From assembly GCF_016316925.1 (NCBI RefSeq), contig NZ_JAEEGB010000035.1, positions 62,001 through 126,000 on the forward strand: a DNA stretch of 64,000 nt, read 5' to 3'. The stretch is from Clostridium aciditolerans (GTDB lineage: Bacteria; Bacillota; Clostridia; Clostridiales; Clostridiaceae). The number at the start of each line of letters is the position of its first letter. The first letter of the stretch is position 1. The translations under genes and the position numbers were made by a program. The notes beneath the pieces were generated by a model, which was given only the letters and a program-made list of their open reading frames with translations, did no database searches and was not told where the DNA came from. Positions 45,113 to 53,020 of this stretch are shown piece after piece.

Positions 45113-45652
45113 ATGAAAATACAGGTTATAGGTGCCTCAGGCACAGGGAAAAGTACATTATGCAAATATATAAGTGAAAAAACTTGTGCTTACTGGATTG
45201 ATACAGACAAATATTTATGGAAAGATAGCTCTTTTACTGAAAATCATCATGTTGAAGAACGTTTTAAGATGTATAACGACGATATTGCTAATCATCAAGA
45301 TTATGTTGTTTCAGGTTCTGTGCATTCTTGGAACCCTGAAGGGTTCAATGATAGGGAGTTGCTGGTATTGCTGATACTTGATGAGGAGATTCGCATGAAG
45401 AGAATTTCTGACAGAGAGTTTGCAAGATTCGGAGAAAGGATGCTTCCAGGTGGAGATCACTATCACTTGACCTGCGAGTTTCTTGACTGGTGTAGAACCT
45501 ATCTGACTGAGGATGAAAATGCGGTTAATTCATTAGCAAGCCATATGCTTCGTTTGAAGGAAGCATCTTGTAAAACATTAGTTTTAGACGGAAATCAGCC
45601 AGTATATGCACTTTATGCACATATTCTAAATGCGTATTGGCAGGTTGGATGA
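45113..45652 (+). CDS. P-loop kinase-like protein (adenylate kinase-type)
   Basis: 179 residues: MKIQVIGASGTGKSTL (Walker A, GASGTGKST), DTDKYLW, YVVSGSVHSW (Walker-B-like), LLILDEEIRMKRISDREFARFGERMLPGGDHYH and a helical C-terminus. Similar P-loop NTPases are annotated as nucleotide or small-molecule kinases; the substrate is unknown. It follows the MFS gene by 41 bp, so the two may be co-transcribed. A partial copy lies at 39789-39933. Confidence 0.82.
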   Translation: MKIQVIGASGTGKSTLCKYISEKTCAYWIDTDKYLWKDSSFTENHHVEERFKMYNDDIANHQDYVVSGSVHSWNPEGFNDRELLVLLILDEEIRMKRISDREFARFGERMLPGGDHYHLTCEFLDWCRTYLTEDENAVNSLASHMLRLKEASCKTLVLDGNQPVYALYAHILNAYWQVG

Positions 45653-45731
45653 ATAATAACATAAAACGAAAGGAGGATAGATTTGGTGAGAGTTTGGTAC
45701 TTACAATACACTTTCTCACTAAAGATAATTT

Positions 45732-46211
45732 ATGAGTAAGTATAATCTTATAGCTTCTGACATCCAGATGCCAGAAGTTGATTTAACGAATGTAAAAAGA
45801 ATCACAGTAAAGGAATTAAAAAAGCTGAACCCTGAAGCGAAGAGTCCTTTACCTTTAGATAGGTTAGATGAAAATTTAGAAGTAATGTATTGTGAGTCAG
45901 AGGATGACATGGACGGGCTAACAGTTAGTTTGTGTGATAATCCACCAAATAATTTGGACTATCACATAAAAAAGAAATATGTTTATTGGTTACCTTATAG
46001 ATTTACTGAGAAATGTTCAGCACAGCTGCTTGAATACTTGAAAAAGAACATGTTGAAAGACCAAAAGGTTGAAATATGGTCAATTTGGATTGGAAATAAA
46101 AATGAAATATATAGGGTGAGAAATATAAAGGAGATTAAGCTATCAGAGCTTACAGAGGATGATCTTACGGAAATAAGCTCAGAGAAAATGTGTATTTGTG
46201 TTACAGGGTAA
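45732..46211 (+). CDS. Hypothetical protein
   Basis: 159 residues, soluble, not recognised. Features are VDLTNVKRITVKELKKLNPEAKSP, an acidic stretch (CESEDDMDGL), a YWLPYRFTEKCSAQLLEYLKKNML helix and EIWSIWIGNKNEIYRVRNIKEI strands. The ribosome site in front of the ATG is weak (AAAGATAATTT), so the start is uncertain. A terminator follows. Confidence 0.6.
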   Translation: MSKYNLIASDIQMPEVDLTNVKRITVKELKKLNPEAKSPLPLDRLDENLEVMYCESEDDMDGLTVSLCDNPPNNLDYHIKKKYVYWLPYRFTEKCSAQLLEYLKKNMLKDQKVEIWSIWIGNKNEIYRVRNIKEIKLSELTEDDLTEISSEKMCICVTG

Positions 46212-46220
46212 TTGTATTTT

Positions 46221-46266
46221 AGATAGATTTGAATTTAAACAAATCTATCTACGTTCTCTTTTTTAT
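46221..46266 (+). terminator. Terminator after the 45732 gene
   Basis: AGATAGATTTG (46221-46231) and CAAATCTATCT (46240-46250) form a perfect 11-bp stem, then ACGTTCTCTTTTTT. Confidence 0.75.
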
Positions 46267-46274
46267 CCGATGAC

Positions 46275-46432
46275 TACCCGCTCTAATACTCCCTCGCACT
46301 CTGTGAAAGCGACTATCACCAAATCACAGATTTGGGATATCTGCTTTTCTCAAAGAGGGAGTAAATAGCGGATACGTCCATGGATTCGTTCAACTAAGAA
46401 TCAGGTGGGGGGTGAAACCCCATCTGATTCAA
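46275..46432 (+). ncRNA. Candidate structured RNA without a gene
   Basis: A nested stem CCGCT plus ACTCCCTC (46278-46295) pairs with GAGGGAGT plus AGCGG (46355-46371), enclosing about 60 nt. It is followed by a 13-bp hairpin GAATCAGGTGGGG / CCCCATCTGATTC (46398-46430). The piece ATTCGTTCAACTAAGAATC before the last hairpin resembles the 3' ends of some IS200/IS605 guide RNAs, but no tnpB is nearby. The strand is unproven. Family not recognised. Confidence 0.4.
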
Positions 46433-46465
46433 GTTTCCACTTCATATGTAAATTTAAAGTAGATA

Positions 46466-46870
46466 TTATCCTTCAATAACCTTTATATAAACCTTTCTAT
46501 TTCTAGGGCCATCAAATTCACAGAAATAAATTCCCTGCCAGGTTCCTGTAAGAAGATTTCCATCTTCTACTATGACAGTAGCACTAGAGCCCATGTAGGA
46601 AGCTTTAAGATGAGCATGGGAATTTCCTTCAAAATGCTTATAATCGCCTTTAATTGGTATAAGTTTATCCAAAGTAGCAATTATATCTCTAGTTACGTCA
46701 GGATCAGCATTTTCGTTTATTGTTATACCACCAGTGGTATGTGGACAAAAAATTACTGCTATTCCATTCTTCATAGCACTTTCTTTAACAGACTTTTCAA
46801 CAAGATGGCTTATATTAATAAATTGCTCTTCTTTTGTAGTTTTAATATCATATTTGAATGTGTTACTCAT
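46466..46870 (-). CDS. yjbQ: YjbQ/UPF0047 family protein
   Basis: 134 residues: KEEQFINISHLVEKSVKES, AVIFCPHTTGGITINENADPDV, H-LKASYMGSSATVIVEDG and LGTWQ-like LTGTWQGIYFCEFDGPRNRKVYI, the conserved core of this family (described as secondary thiamin-phosphate synthase-like). AGGAGGATTTAGCT precedes the ATG at 46870; a longer frame to 46903 would include that ribosome site. Confidence 0.93.
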   Translation of the reverse strand: MSNTFKYDIKTTKEEQFINISHLVEKSVKESAMKNGIAVIFCPHTTGGITINENADPDVTRDIIATLDKLIPIKGDYKHFEGNSHAHLKASYMGSSATVIVEDGNLLTGTWQGIYFCEFDGPRNRKVYIKVIEG

Positions 46871-47054
46871 AGCTAAATCCTCCTTTTTATATTCATTATA
46901 CAAAAAATAAAGGTATAATACTGTTTTTATTATATTTCACCACAATTAATTAAATGTATAAAGTGTTATATTTTTTGATACTCTTCACTTCTTTTTTGTT
47001 TACTAAATATATTATATATTATATAATTTACAAAACATTATATGGGGTGATGTT

Positions 47055-48137
47055 ATGAAAAAGCTAATAGTAATTATACTATCTTTGTTTATGGTTGTGT
47101 TAACAGCATGTAATAAATCCGCAAATTTAACAGTAGAGCAAAAACCTACAGATACACAAAATCAAACTCAAACCAAAACAGAAAGTGAATCAAAACAATA
47201 TGTAATAAATGACTTTTTCCCAATGAAGGGAAACCTCAGAATGAAATATGCTGGATCAGGAAACGAATATGCATCAAAGGACGTATATGTTGACTATTTA
47301 AGAGATAACAAAGTTCAGCTGCGAATTATAACTGGAGGTACCACAGGAGGACAAATACTTGAAAATAAAAATGGAGAGCTAAAAACAGTATTCTCCAGGG
47401 GTGAGTTTTACTATAGAGATGACTTAACAAAGGAAAATTCAAATACAAATGACATTTTAATTAAAGAACCAATAGTGAAAGGGAATACATGGACTTTATC
47501 TGATGGTAGAAAAAGAACCATAACAGCTGTTGGAGACTTTATAACTACTCCAGCTGGAAAGTTTAAATCCATAGAAGTTACCACAGAAGGAAAAGACTCC
47601 ACCACAAAAGATTATTATGGATTAGGAATAGGACTAATAAAAACTGTTTTTCAATCTAATGGATTACTTGTTACTACTACCTTAGAGAAGCTTGATAAAG
47701 ATGCAGCTGTCACACAGACTGTTAAATTCTATTATCCTATGCCTGAAGATAGTAAGATTGGAAAAAAGAAAATAGTAGCAAGCTTTAAAACCAACGATGA
47801 AACAAAATCATTCTTTGAAAAAAACTTTAAAAAAGCTCCAAACTCATCTACAATACCTTTAATGACTGCTAACACGAAGATAAATAAACTTTATTTAAAT
47901 GAAGCTGAAAAGAAAGTTTATGTAGATTTTTCAAAGGAATTTGTTTCCCAAATGAATGCAGGGACATATAAAGAGCAGGCAGTACTGACTTCTGTAACGG
48001 ACACTTTAGGAAACTATTATAATGTGGATAAAGTATATATTACAATAGAAGGTAAGCCTTATGCTTCAGGTCATATAATAAAGAAGGCTGGAGAAGTATT
48101 TAAAGTAAATTATGAAAATATAGTATCCTTAGATTAG
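47055..48137 (+). CDS. GerMN-domain lipoprotein
   Basis: 360 residues. Lipoprotein signal MKKLIVIILSLFMVVLTAC with lipobox LTAC (Cys 19), a Thr/Gln/Lys-rich linker, a beta-rich middle domain (about 50-220), and a C-terminal GerMN domain (about 225-355: VKFYYPMPEDS, KINKLYLNEAEKKVYVDFSKEFV, ALTSVTDTLGNYYNVDKVYITIEGKP). GerMN domains occur in sporulation and germination lipoproteins. GGGGTGATGTT precedes the ATG. Followed by the dispersed repeat copy 2. Confidence 0.85.
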   Translation: MKKLIVIILSLFMVVLTACNKSANLTVEQKPTDTQNQTQTKTESESKQYVINDFFPMKGNLRMKYAGSGNEYASKDVYVDYLRDNKVQLRIITGGTTGGQILENKNGELKTVFSRGEFYYRDDLTKENSNTNDILIKEPIVKGNTWTLSDGRKRTITAVGDFITTPAGKFKSIEVTTEGKDSTTKDYYGLGIGLIKTVFQSNGLLVTTTLEKLDKDAAVTQTVKFYYPMPEDSKIGKKKIVASFKTNDETKSFFEKNFKKAPNSSTIPLMTANTKINKLYLNEAEKKVYVDFSKEFVSQMNAGTYKEQAVLTSVTDTLGNYYNVDKVYITIEGKPYASGHIIKKAGEVFKVNYENIVSLD

Positions 48138-48148
48138 TATAATAAAGT

Positions 48149-48243
48149 AATTATCTACAGTGCTGTAACTTAGATTATTAGTGCTCTATTATGAAAGAAC
48201 TGTAAGTGGATTTTTAATCTGCTTATGGTTCTCTTTATTTAGT
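48149..48243. repeat. Dispersed repeat copy 2 with terminator-like hairpin
   Basis: Close match to 6970-7075, including CTTAGATTATTA, GTGCTCTATTATGAAAGAAC, TGTAAG-GGATTTTTAAT and CTGCTTATGGTTCT. It lies between convergent genes and overlaps the end of the glycosylase gene. The loop lacks 7 nt present in copy 1. Confidence 0.65.
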
Positions 48244-49032
48244 AAAAGAATTTATTTTTTTTAGGCAACCTCTTCTTATAGGACATTCAGAACAATTGGG
48301 ATTCGTCGGTCTACACCAATTACGGCCAATATTCCAAAAGGGTGAGGTTAAAATACCTGGATATTCGGGGTTTAAAATTCTACCTATATTTATTAATTCA
48401 TTTAAATCATCTTTATTAACAAGTCCGGAACGTAAAAAAACCCTTTTAATATGAACATCAAAGGCTATGTCTACATGATTTTTATCTTCAACTTCTAGCA
48501 TGAAATCTCTTATTAACAACATTGCGCCTAATGCAGCTTTTTTTTGACTAATGCCTTTGAATTCATTTAATCTAGCTATTATTTCATTGGCAGTAGAGGG
48601 ATATTTCCAAATATTATTTGCTGAGCCGCTATACTTTTCGATAAGGATTTTACATGCGGATAAAATATATTTCGATATTGTACCTGGATATCTGTGTAAT
48701 GCAGGTTTTGTCTTAAAAAACACTTCAAATTCTTCCTCGCTATAATTAGCAAATTTATATATATCAAAATGACCTAATCTTTCTTTTAAATTATAGGGTA
48801 AGCTCCAAGCAACTTCTGTTTTAACGGATTGTTCTGCTATTAAGGCAAATAAAAAAGCGTTAGGATTTTCTAGTATAAATTTCTTTGCACTTTCTTCCAA
48901 AAATGTTCCCTTTGTTATGCTATGCTCATTACTAAGGATATTATAATATGATAAAATATCTTCTCTAATTAATTCAAAGGAATTCTTTTCTTTATCAATG
49001 TGGTTGTTTAAGGACAGATTCTTTTTGACCAT
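48235..49032 (-). CDS. HhH-GPD DNA glycosylase with 4Fe-4S cluster (Nth/MutY-like)
   Basis: 265 residues. The helix-hairpin-helix is FKGISQKKAALGAMLL (Lys in the place of the catalytic Lys), the catalytic Asp region is VDIAFDVHIKRVF, and the cluster loop WCRPTNPNCSECPIRRGC gives C-x6-C-x2-C-x5-C. Base-excision repair glycosylase; the HhH sequence departs from classical LPGVGxKTA, so the substrate is unsure. AAAAGGAGGAATTTAAT precedes the ATG. Confidence 0.87.
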   Translation of the reverse strand: MVKKNLSLNNHIDKEKNSFELIREDILSYYNILSNEHSITKGTFLEESAKKFILENPNAFLFALIAEQSVKTEVAWSLPYNLKERLGHFDIYKFANYSEEEFEVFFKTKPALHRYPGTISKYILSACKILIEKYSGSANNIWKYPSTANEIIARLNEFKGISQKKAALGAMLLIRDFMLEVEDKNHVDIAFDVHIKRVFLRSGLVNKDDLNELINIGRILNPEYPGILTSPFWNIGRNWCRPTNPNCSECPIRRGCLKKINSFTK

Positions 49033-49138
49033 ATTAAATTCCTCCTTTTAAATACTTCATTAGTAATGTGGTAAAGTATATCCTTATTATACTAAAATAT
49101 TCACTAAAAAATCTTTTTACAATGTACAATAAACTTAT

Positions 49139-49181
49139 TTGTGTATCAAAAATTGTGTATCAAAAACTTCGGCATGATACA
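49139..49181 (+). promoter_or_regulatory. Upstream activator sites for the LevR-type regulator
   Basis: TTGTGTATCAAAAA repeated in tandem (49139-49152, 49153-49166), then TGATACA (49175-49181), inverted to TGTATCA (49156-49162). They lie about 60-85 bp upstream of a sigma-54 promoter, the usual place for enhancer sites bound by NtrC/LevR-class activators. Confidence 0.6.
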
Positions 49182-49221
49182 GATCAAATGAAAACAATTA
49201 CTATAGAAGGAGTTTACGATA

Positions 49222-49238
49222 TTGGCATGACTATTGCT
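49222..49238 (+). promoter_or_regulatory. Sigma-54 (RpoN) promoter of the PTS operon
   Basis: TTGGCAT, GACTA, TTGCT: the GG and GC of the -24/-12 elements are 11 bp apart as required. It lies 43 bp before the EIIB start, and a sigma-54-type activator is encoded in the same operon. Confidence 0.85.
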
Positions 49239-49280
49239 TAATAATTTAATATAAAAACAAATGTGAGGAGGAATTTATAT

Positions 49281-49586
49281 ATGAAAGTTTTAATGGTTTG
49301 TTCAGGAGGAATGTCTAGTGCAATAGTGGTTAAAGCTATAAAAGCTGAAGCTGATAAACAAAATTTTCCACTAGAAATTAAGGCTGTGGGCACTTATGAA
49401 TTTGAAGATGAAATTAAATTAGGATATGACATGGCATTAGTTGCTCCACAAGTAAAACACAGATTAGAAGTTTTTAAAACACAGGCAGAAGAACTTAATA
49501 TACCTGTTGAATTAATAGTTCCAATGGGATATACACCAATAGGTGCTCCAAAGGTATTAGAACAAATAAAAAAACATTCAAAATAA
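49281..49586 (+). CDS. PTS lactose/cellobiose-family EIIB
   Basis: 101 residues beginning MKVLMVCSGGMSSA, with the phospho-Cys in VCSGGMSS, and VALVAPQVKHRLE and YTPIGAPKVLEQI. Cytoplasmic phosphocarrier. GAGGAGGAATTTATAT precedes the ATG at 49281; an earlier in-frame start (49263) would include the ribosome site. First gene of the sigma-54 operon. Confidence 0.95.
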   Translation: MKVLMVCSGGMSSAIVVKAIKAEADKQNFPLEIKAVGTYEFEDEIKLGYDMALVAPQVKHRLEVFKTQAEELNIPVELIVPMGYTPIGAPKVLEQIKKHSK

Positions 49587-49604
49587 TATTAAGGGGGACT
49601 TAAA

Positions 49605-50882
49605 ATGAAATTAATTTTTGAGCTTTTAGAGAAATATCTTTTGCCGCCTATGACAAAAGTGGCAGAACAAAGACATCTTAGAGCTATACGTGATGGTATC
49701 GTTTCAACTATACCTCTTATAATTGTAGGCAGTTTTTTCTTAGTTATTGCCTTTCCACCTGTAAATTCATGGGCGGAAATGGTAAAGCCTTATATAGGAA
49801 GGATATTATATCCTTATAGATTAACTATGGGAATTATGGCCTTATATGCATCCTTTGGAATAGGATATAGTCTTGCCAAATCCTATAAGCTAGATTCATT
49901 AGCTGGAGGTAGTTTATCCGTAGCAGCATTCTTATTGACAAGCTTACCAGTAGCAGTTAAAGAAAACGATTTAGGCTTTGTTTTACCTTTAGGCAATCTT
50001 GGCGGTGCAGGAATGTTCGTAGCTATATTAATGGCTATTTTTGCTGTAGAAACTCTAAGATTTACAAAGGAAAAGAATTTAACAATTAAAATGCCAGAAG
50101 GAGTACCGGAATCTGTTGCAAACTCCTTTGCAGCATTAATACCAGCAACAATTATTATAGTTGTATTATGGATAGTTAGAGACTTATTAAACTTTGATAT
50201 ACAACATTTTATAATGAGTATATTTGAGCCACTTGTAGTTGCAGGAGATACTTTAGGCGGAGTATTAGTCCCTACCTTCCTTATTACTTTACTTTGGGCA
50301 TGTGGTATTCATGGAGATTCTATTGTTGGTACAGTAGCAAGACCTATATGGCTTGTTTTATTAGATGAAAATACAAAGGCATTAGCAGCAGGCACAGCAA
50401 TACCACACATAGCTCCAGAACCATTCTTCCAATGGTTTGTATGGATAGGAGGTTCAGGTGCTACTATAGGTTTAGTTCTTTTAATGATGAGGTCTAAATC
50501 ACAATATTTAAAAGATATAGGTAGAGTGTCCTTAATTCCAGGTATTTGCAACATTAATGAACCAGTAATATTTGGTGCACCAATAATGCTAAACCCATTA
50601 TTCCTTATACCATTTATTTTAGGACCAATATTATCGGCATTTATATCATATTTTGCAATGTATTTTAATATAGTAGCCAGACCGGTAATACAAGCACCAT
50701 GGACACTTCCAGCACCAATAGGTGCATATCTTGCTACAAAAGGAGATTGGAAGGCTATAGTTCTTGTTTTAGTCAACATAGCAATTACAACAGCAATATA
50801 CTACCCATTCTTCAAAGCTTACGAAAAAAAATTACTTCAAGAACAGGGAATAAGTGAAGAAGATAATACATTAAATGCTTAA
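49605..50882 (+). CDS. PTS lactose/cellobiose-family EIIC permease
   Basis: 425 residues, about ten TM helices: LLPPMTKVAEQRHLRAIRDGIVSTIPLIIVGSFFLV, GGSLSVAAFLLTSLP, WACGIHGDSIVG, CNINEPVIFGAPIMLNP (substrate site) and APWTLPAPIGAYLATKGDW. Membrane channel that couples uptake to phosphorylation by EIIB. Sugar not identified; the operon partners (GH4, BadF-type kinase, MupG-like) point to a beta-linked or amino-sugar disaccharide. Confidence 0.95.
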   Translation: MKLIFELLEKYLLPPMTKVAEQRHLRAIRDGIVSTIPLIIVGSFFLVIAFPPVNSWAEMVKPYIGRILYPYRLTMGIMALYASFGIGYSLAKSYKLDSLAGGSLSVAAFLLTSLPVAVKENDLGFVLPLGNLGGAGMFVAILMAIFAVETLRFTKEKNLTIKMPEGVPESVANSFAALIPATIIIVVLWIVRDLLNFDIQHFIMSIFEPLVVAGDTLGGVLVPTFLITLLWACGIHGDSIVGTVARPIWLVLLDENTKALAAGTAIPHIAPEPFFQWFVWIGGSGATIGLVLLMMRSKSQYLKDIGRVSLIPGICNINEPVIFGAPIMLNPLFLIPFILGPILSAFISYFAMYFNIVARPVIQAPWTLPAPIGAYLATKGDWKAIVLVLVNIAITTAIYYPFFKAYEKKLLQEQGISEEDNTLNA

Positions 50883-50900
50883 TGATATAAGGAAAATTAT

Positions 50901-50928
50901 AGTTAGGTGAATTAAAGTTCACCTAACT
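50901..50928 (+). other. 11-bp perfect stem-loop between EIIC and GH4
   Basis: AGTTAGGTGAA, 6 nt, TTCACCTAACT, followed by ATTAATTT. Possible processing or partial termination point within the operon. Confidence 0.5.
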
Positions 50929-50998
50929 ATTAATTTAAAGTTAAGAGAGCAATTATGTAGTAAGTAATAGCAGCATATAAATTTGGAGGTGTCAGATT

Positions 50999-52318
50999 AT
51001 GAAGGAGCTTAAAGTAGTTGTAATAGGAGGGGGTAGTAGTTATACCCCGGAAATAATAGAAGGATTTTTAAAGAGAATATCAGAATTACCTATTAAAGAA
51101 ATACATTTAGTGGACATAAAAGAGGGAGAAGAAAAATTAAGTATAGTAGGCAGCCTAGCAAGAAGAATGATAAAAAAAGCAGGACTAAATATAAAATTAG
51201 TTATAACCTTAAATAGAAGAGAAGCCCTTAAGGATGCGGATTTTGTAGTTACACAATTTAGAGTAGGCGGATTAGAGGCGAGAGCAAAGGATGAAAGATT
51301 TCCTTTAAAATATAAAGTATTAGGTCAAGAAACAACAGGACCAGGCGGTTTTGCTAAAGCCCTTAGAACTATACCTGTAATGCTCGATATATGCAAGGAT
51401 ATAAAAGAAGTATGTCCAGATGCTTGGCTTATAAATTTTACGAATCCATCAGGATTAGTTACAGAGGCTGTACTAAAATATACTGATATAAAGTGCATAG
51501 GTTTATGTAATGTACCTATACACATGGCAATGGATGTAGCAAATATGCTGGAAGTACCTTATAGAGATATTTTTATAGAATTTGCTGGCTTAAACCATTT
51601 GGTATGGGGTAAGAAAGTCTGGCATAAGGATAAGGATGTAACTAAGGAAGTTATTGAAAAACTTCTTGACGGTGCAGTGCTTAATATGAAAAATATATCT
51701 AACTTAAAATGGGACGGGGATTTTTTAAGAGCCTTAGGAATGATTCCTTGTCCATACCACAGATATTTTTATATGACAGATAAAATGGTTGAGGAAGAAA
51801 TAGAAGCGGCGGAGGATTGCAACAAGGGTACAAGGGCAGAACAGGTAAAGGCAGTAGAAAAAACATTATTTGAGCTTTATAAATCACCTGAACTTAATGT
51901 TAAGCCTAAAGAATTAGAAAAAAGAGGAGGGGCTTATTACTCAGATGCAGCAGTGTCACTTATAAGTGCAATTTACAATGACAAAAGAGAAATCCATACA
52001 GTTAACACCTTAAACAATGGAATAATTAAAGGAGTACCTGATAACTCTGTTATAGAAACAAACTGCATAATAGACAGCAGAGGAGCAACTCCACTTAGCT
52101 TAAAGGGAGATTTACAAATAGAAGTAAAGGGATTAATTCAAGCTGTAAAAAGCTACGAAGTACTTGCTGTAGAGACAGCAGTTAAGGGAGATAAGGAAAA
52201 GGCACTATTAGCTTTAGCAAGTCATCCTTTAGTTCCATCCGTAACTGTAGCAAAAGATTTGTTAGATGACTTACTTATGATAAATAAAGAATATTTACCA
52301 CAATTTAAATTAGATTAG
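50999..52318 (+). CDS. Glycoside hydrolase family 4 (6-phospho-glycosidase)
   Basis: 439 residues. NAD site VVVIGGGSSYTPEIIEGF, then FRVGGLEARAKDERFPLKYKVLGQETTGPGGFAKALRTIPV, LINFTNPSGLVTEAV, GLCNVPIHMAM (Cys metal ligand) and FAGLNHLVW. GH4 enzymes use NAD+ and Mn2+ to cleave phosphorylated disaccharides, here the product of the PTS. GGAGGTGTCAGATT precedes the ATG. The exact linkage is not predictable from sequence. Confidence 0.94.
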   Translation: MKELKVVVIGGGSSYTPEIIEGFLKRISELPIKEIHLVDIKEGEEKLSIVGSLARRMIKKAGLNIKLVITLNRREALKDADFVVTQFRVGGLEARAKDERFPLKYKVLGQETTGPGGFAKALRTIPVMLDICKDIKEVCPDAWLINFTNPSGLVTEAVLKYTDIKCIGLCNVPIHMAMDVANMLEVPYRDIFIEFAGLNHLVWGKKVWHKDKDVTKEVIEKLLDGAVLNMKNISNLKWDGDFLRALGMIPCPYHRYFYMTDKMVEEEIEAAEDCNKGTRAEQVKAVEKTLFELYKSPELNVKPKELEKRGGAYYSDAAVSLISAIYNDKREIHTVNTLNNGIIKGVPDNSVIETNCIIDSRGATPLSLKGDLQIEVKGLIQAVKSYEVLAVETAVKGDKEKALLALASHPLVPSVTVAKDLLDDLLMINKEYLPQFKLD

Positions 52319-52358
52319 TTAACAATAAGAAAATAATTTGACTTTGGAGGTTTTATCT

Positions 52359-52661
52359 ATGGAAGAACATATTTTTAATATAATTTCTCACGCTGGAGAT
52401 GCAAGAGGCTATGCTTATGAAGCATTAAAAGCAGCAAAAGCAGGAGATATGGAAAAAGCAGAGGAAAGATTAAAAAAAGCACAGGAAGAGTTAGATTTAG
52501 CTCACAACACCCAAACAAAGTTAATTCAAGCAGAATTAAATGGAGATTCCTTTAAGGCTTCTCTTTTGATGATACATGCACAAGATCAGCTTATGACTGC
52601 TATATCAGAAAAAAATCTAATTGAAGAGATGGTTGATATGTATAGAGAACTAAGAAAATAA
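52359..52661 (+). CDS. PTS lactose/cellobiose-family EIIA
   Basis: 100 residues of three helices: HIFNIISHAGDARGYAYEALKAAKAGD, LDLAHNTQTKLIQAELNGD, LLMIHAQDQLMTA (active His), NLIEEMVDMYRELRK. GGAGGTTTTATCT precedes the ATG at 52359; 52338 is an upstream in-frame alternative without that site. Confidence 0.95.
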   Translation: MEEHIFNIISHAGDARGYAYEALKAAKAGDMEKAEERLKKAQEELDLAHNTQTKLIQAELNGDSFKASLLMIHAQDQLMTAISEKNLIEEMVDMYRELRK

Positions 52662-52679
52662 TTTTAGGGGGAAATAATT

Positions 52680-52955
52680 ATGAAGTTATTTTACGGCATA
52701 GCATTTATAGCTCTAATGCTAGTTGGTGTTAAGCTATCTAATATTATAACCAAAAGATTTAGGATTAATAGATGGCTTTTAGCCTTGAGTGCCCCTTTGG
52801 TTATAATGGTACCTATGATAGTTTTTGATATAAAAAATCCTTGGATATTGAATTTATTAATAGTTATATTCTCCATTATGTGTATAATGTTCTTTGAAAT
52901 ATCCAAGGGGATTATGGAAAAAAGAGAAAAAGAATTAAAAAAGTACAGAAAATAG
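52680..52955 (+). CDS. Small membrane protein in the PTS operon
   Basis: 91 residues with three hydrophobic segments (about 2-18, 33-49, 57-75) and a basic tail EKREKELKKYRK. TTAGGGGGAAATAATT precedes the ATG. No family recognised. Its place between EIIA and the regulator suggests a part in uptake or sensing. Confidence 0.7.
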   Translation: MKLFYGIAFIALMLVGVKLSNIITKRFRINRWLLALSAPLVIMVPMIVFDIKNPWILNLLIVIFSIMCIMFFEISKGIMEKREKELKKYRK

Positions 52956-53020
52956 TGATTAGTAGTTTAATATCCATTATATTATTTATATAGAGCGATA
53001 TAAATAAGGCGGTTATAGAA

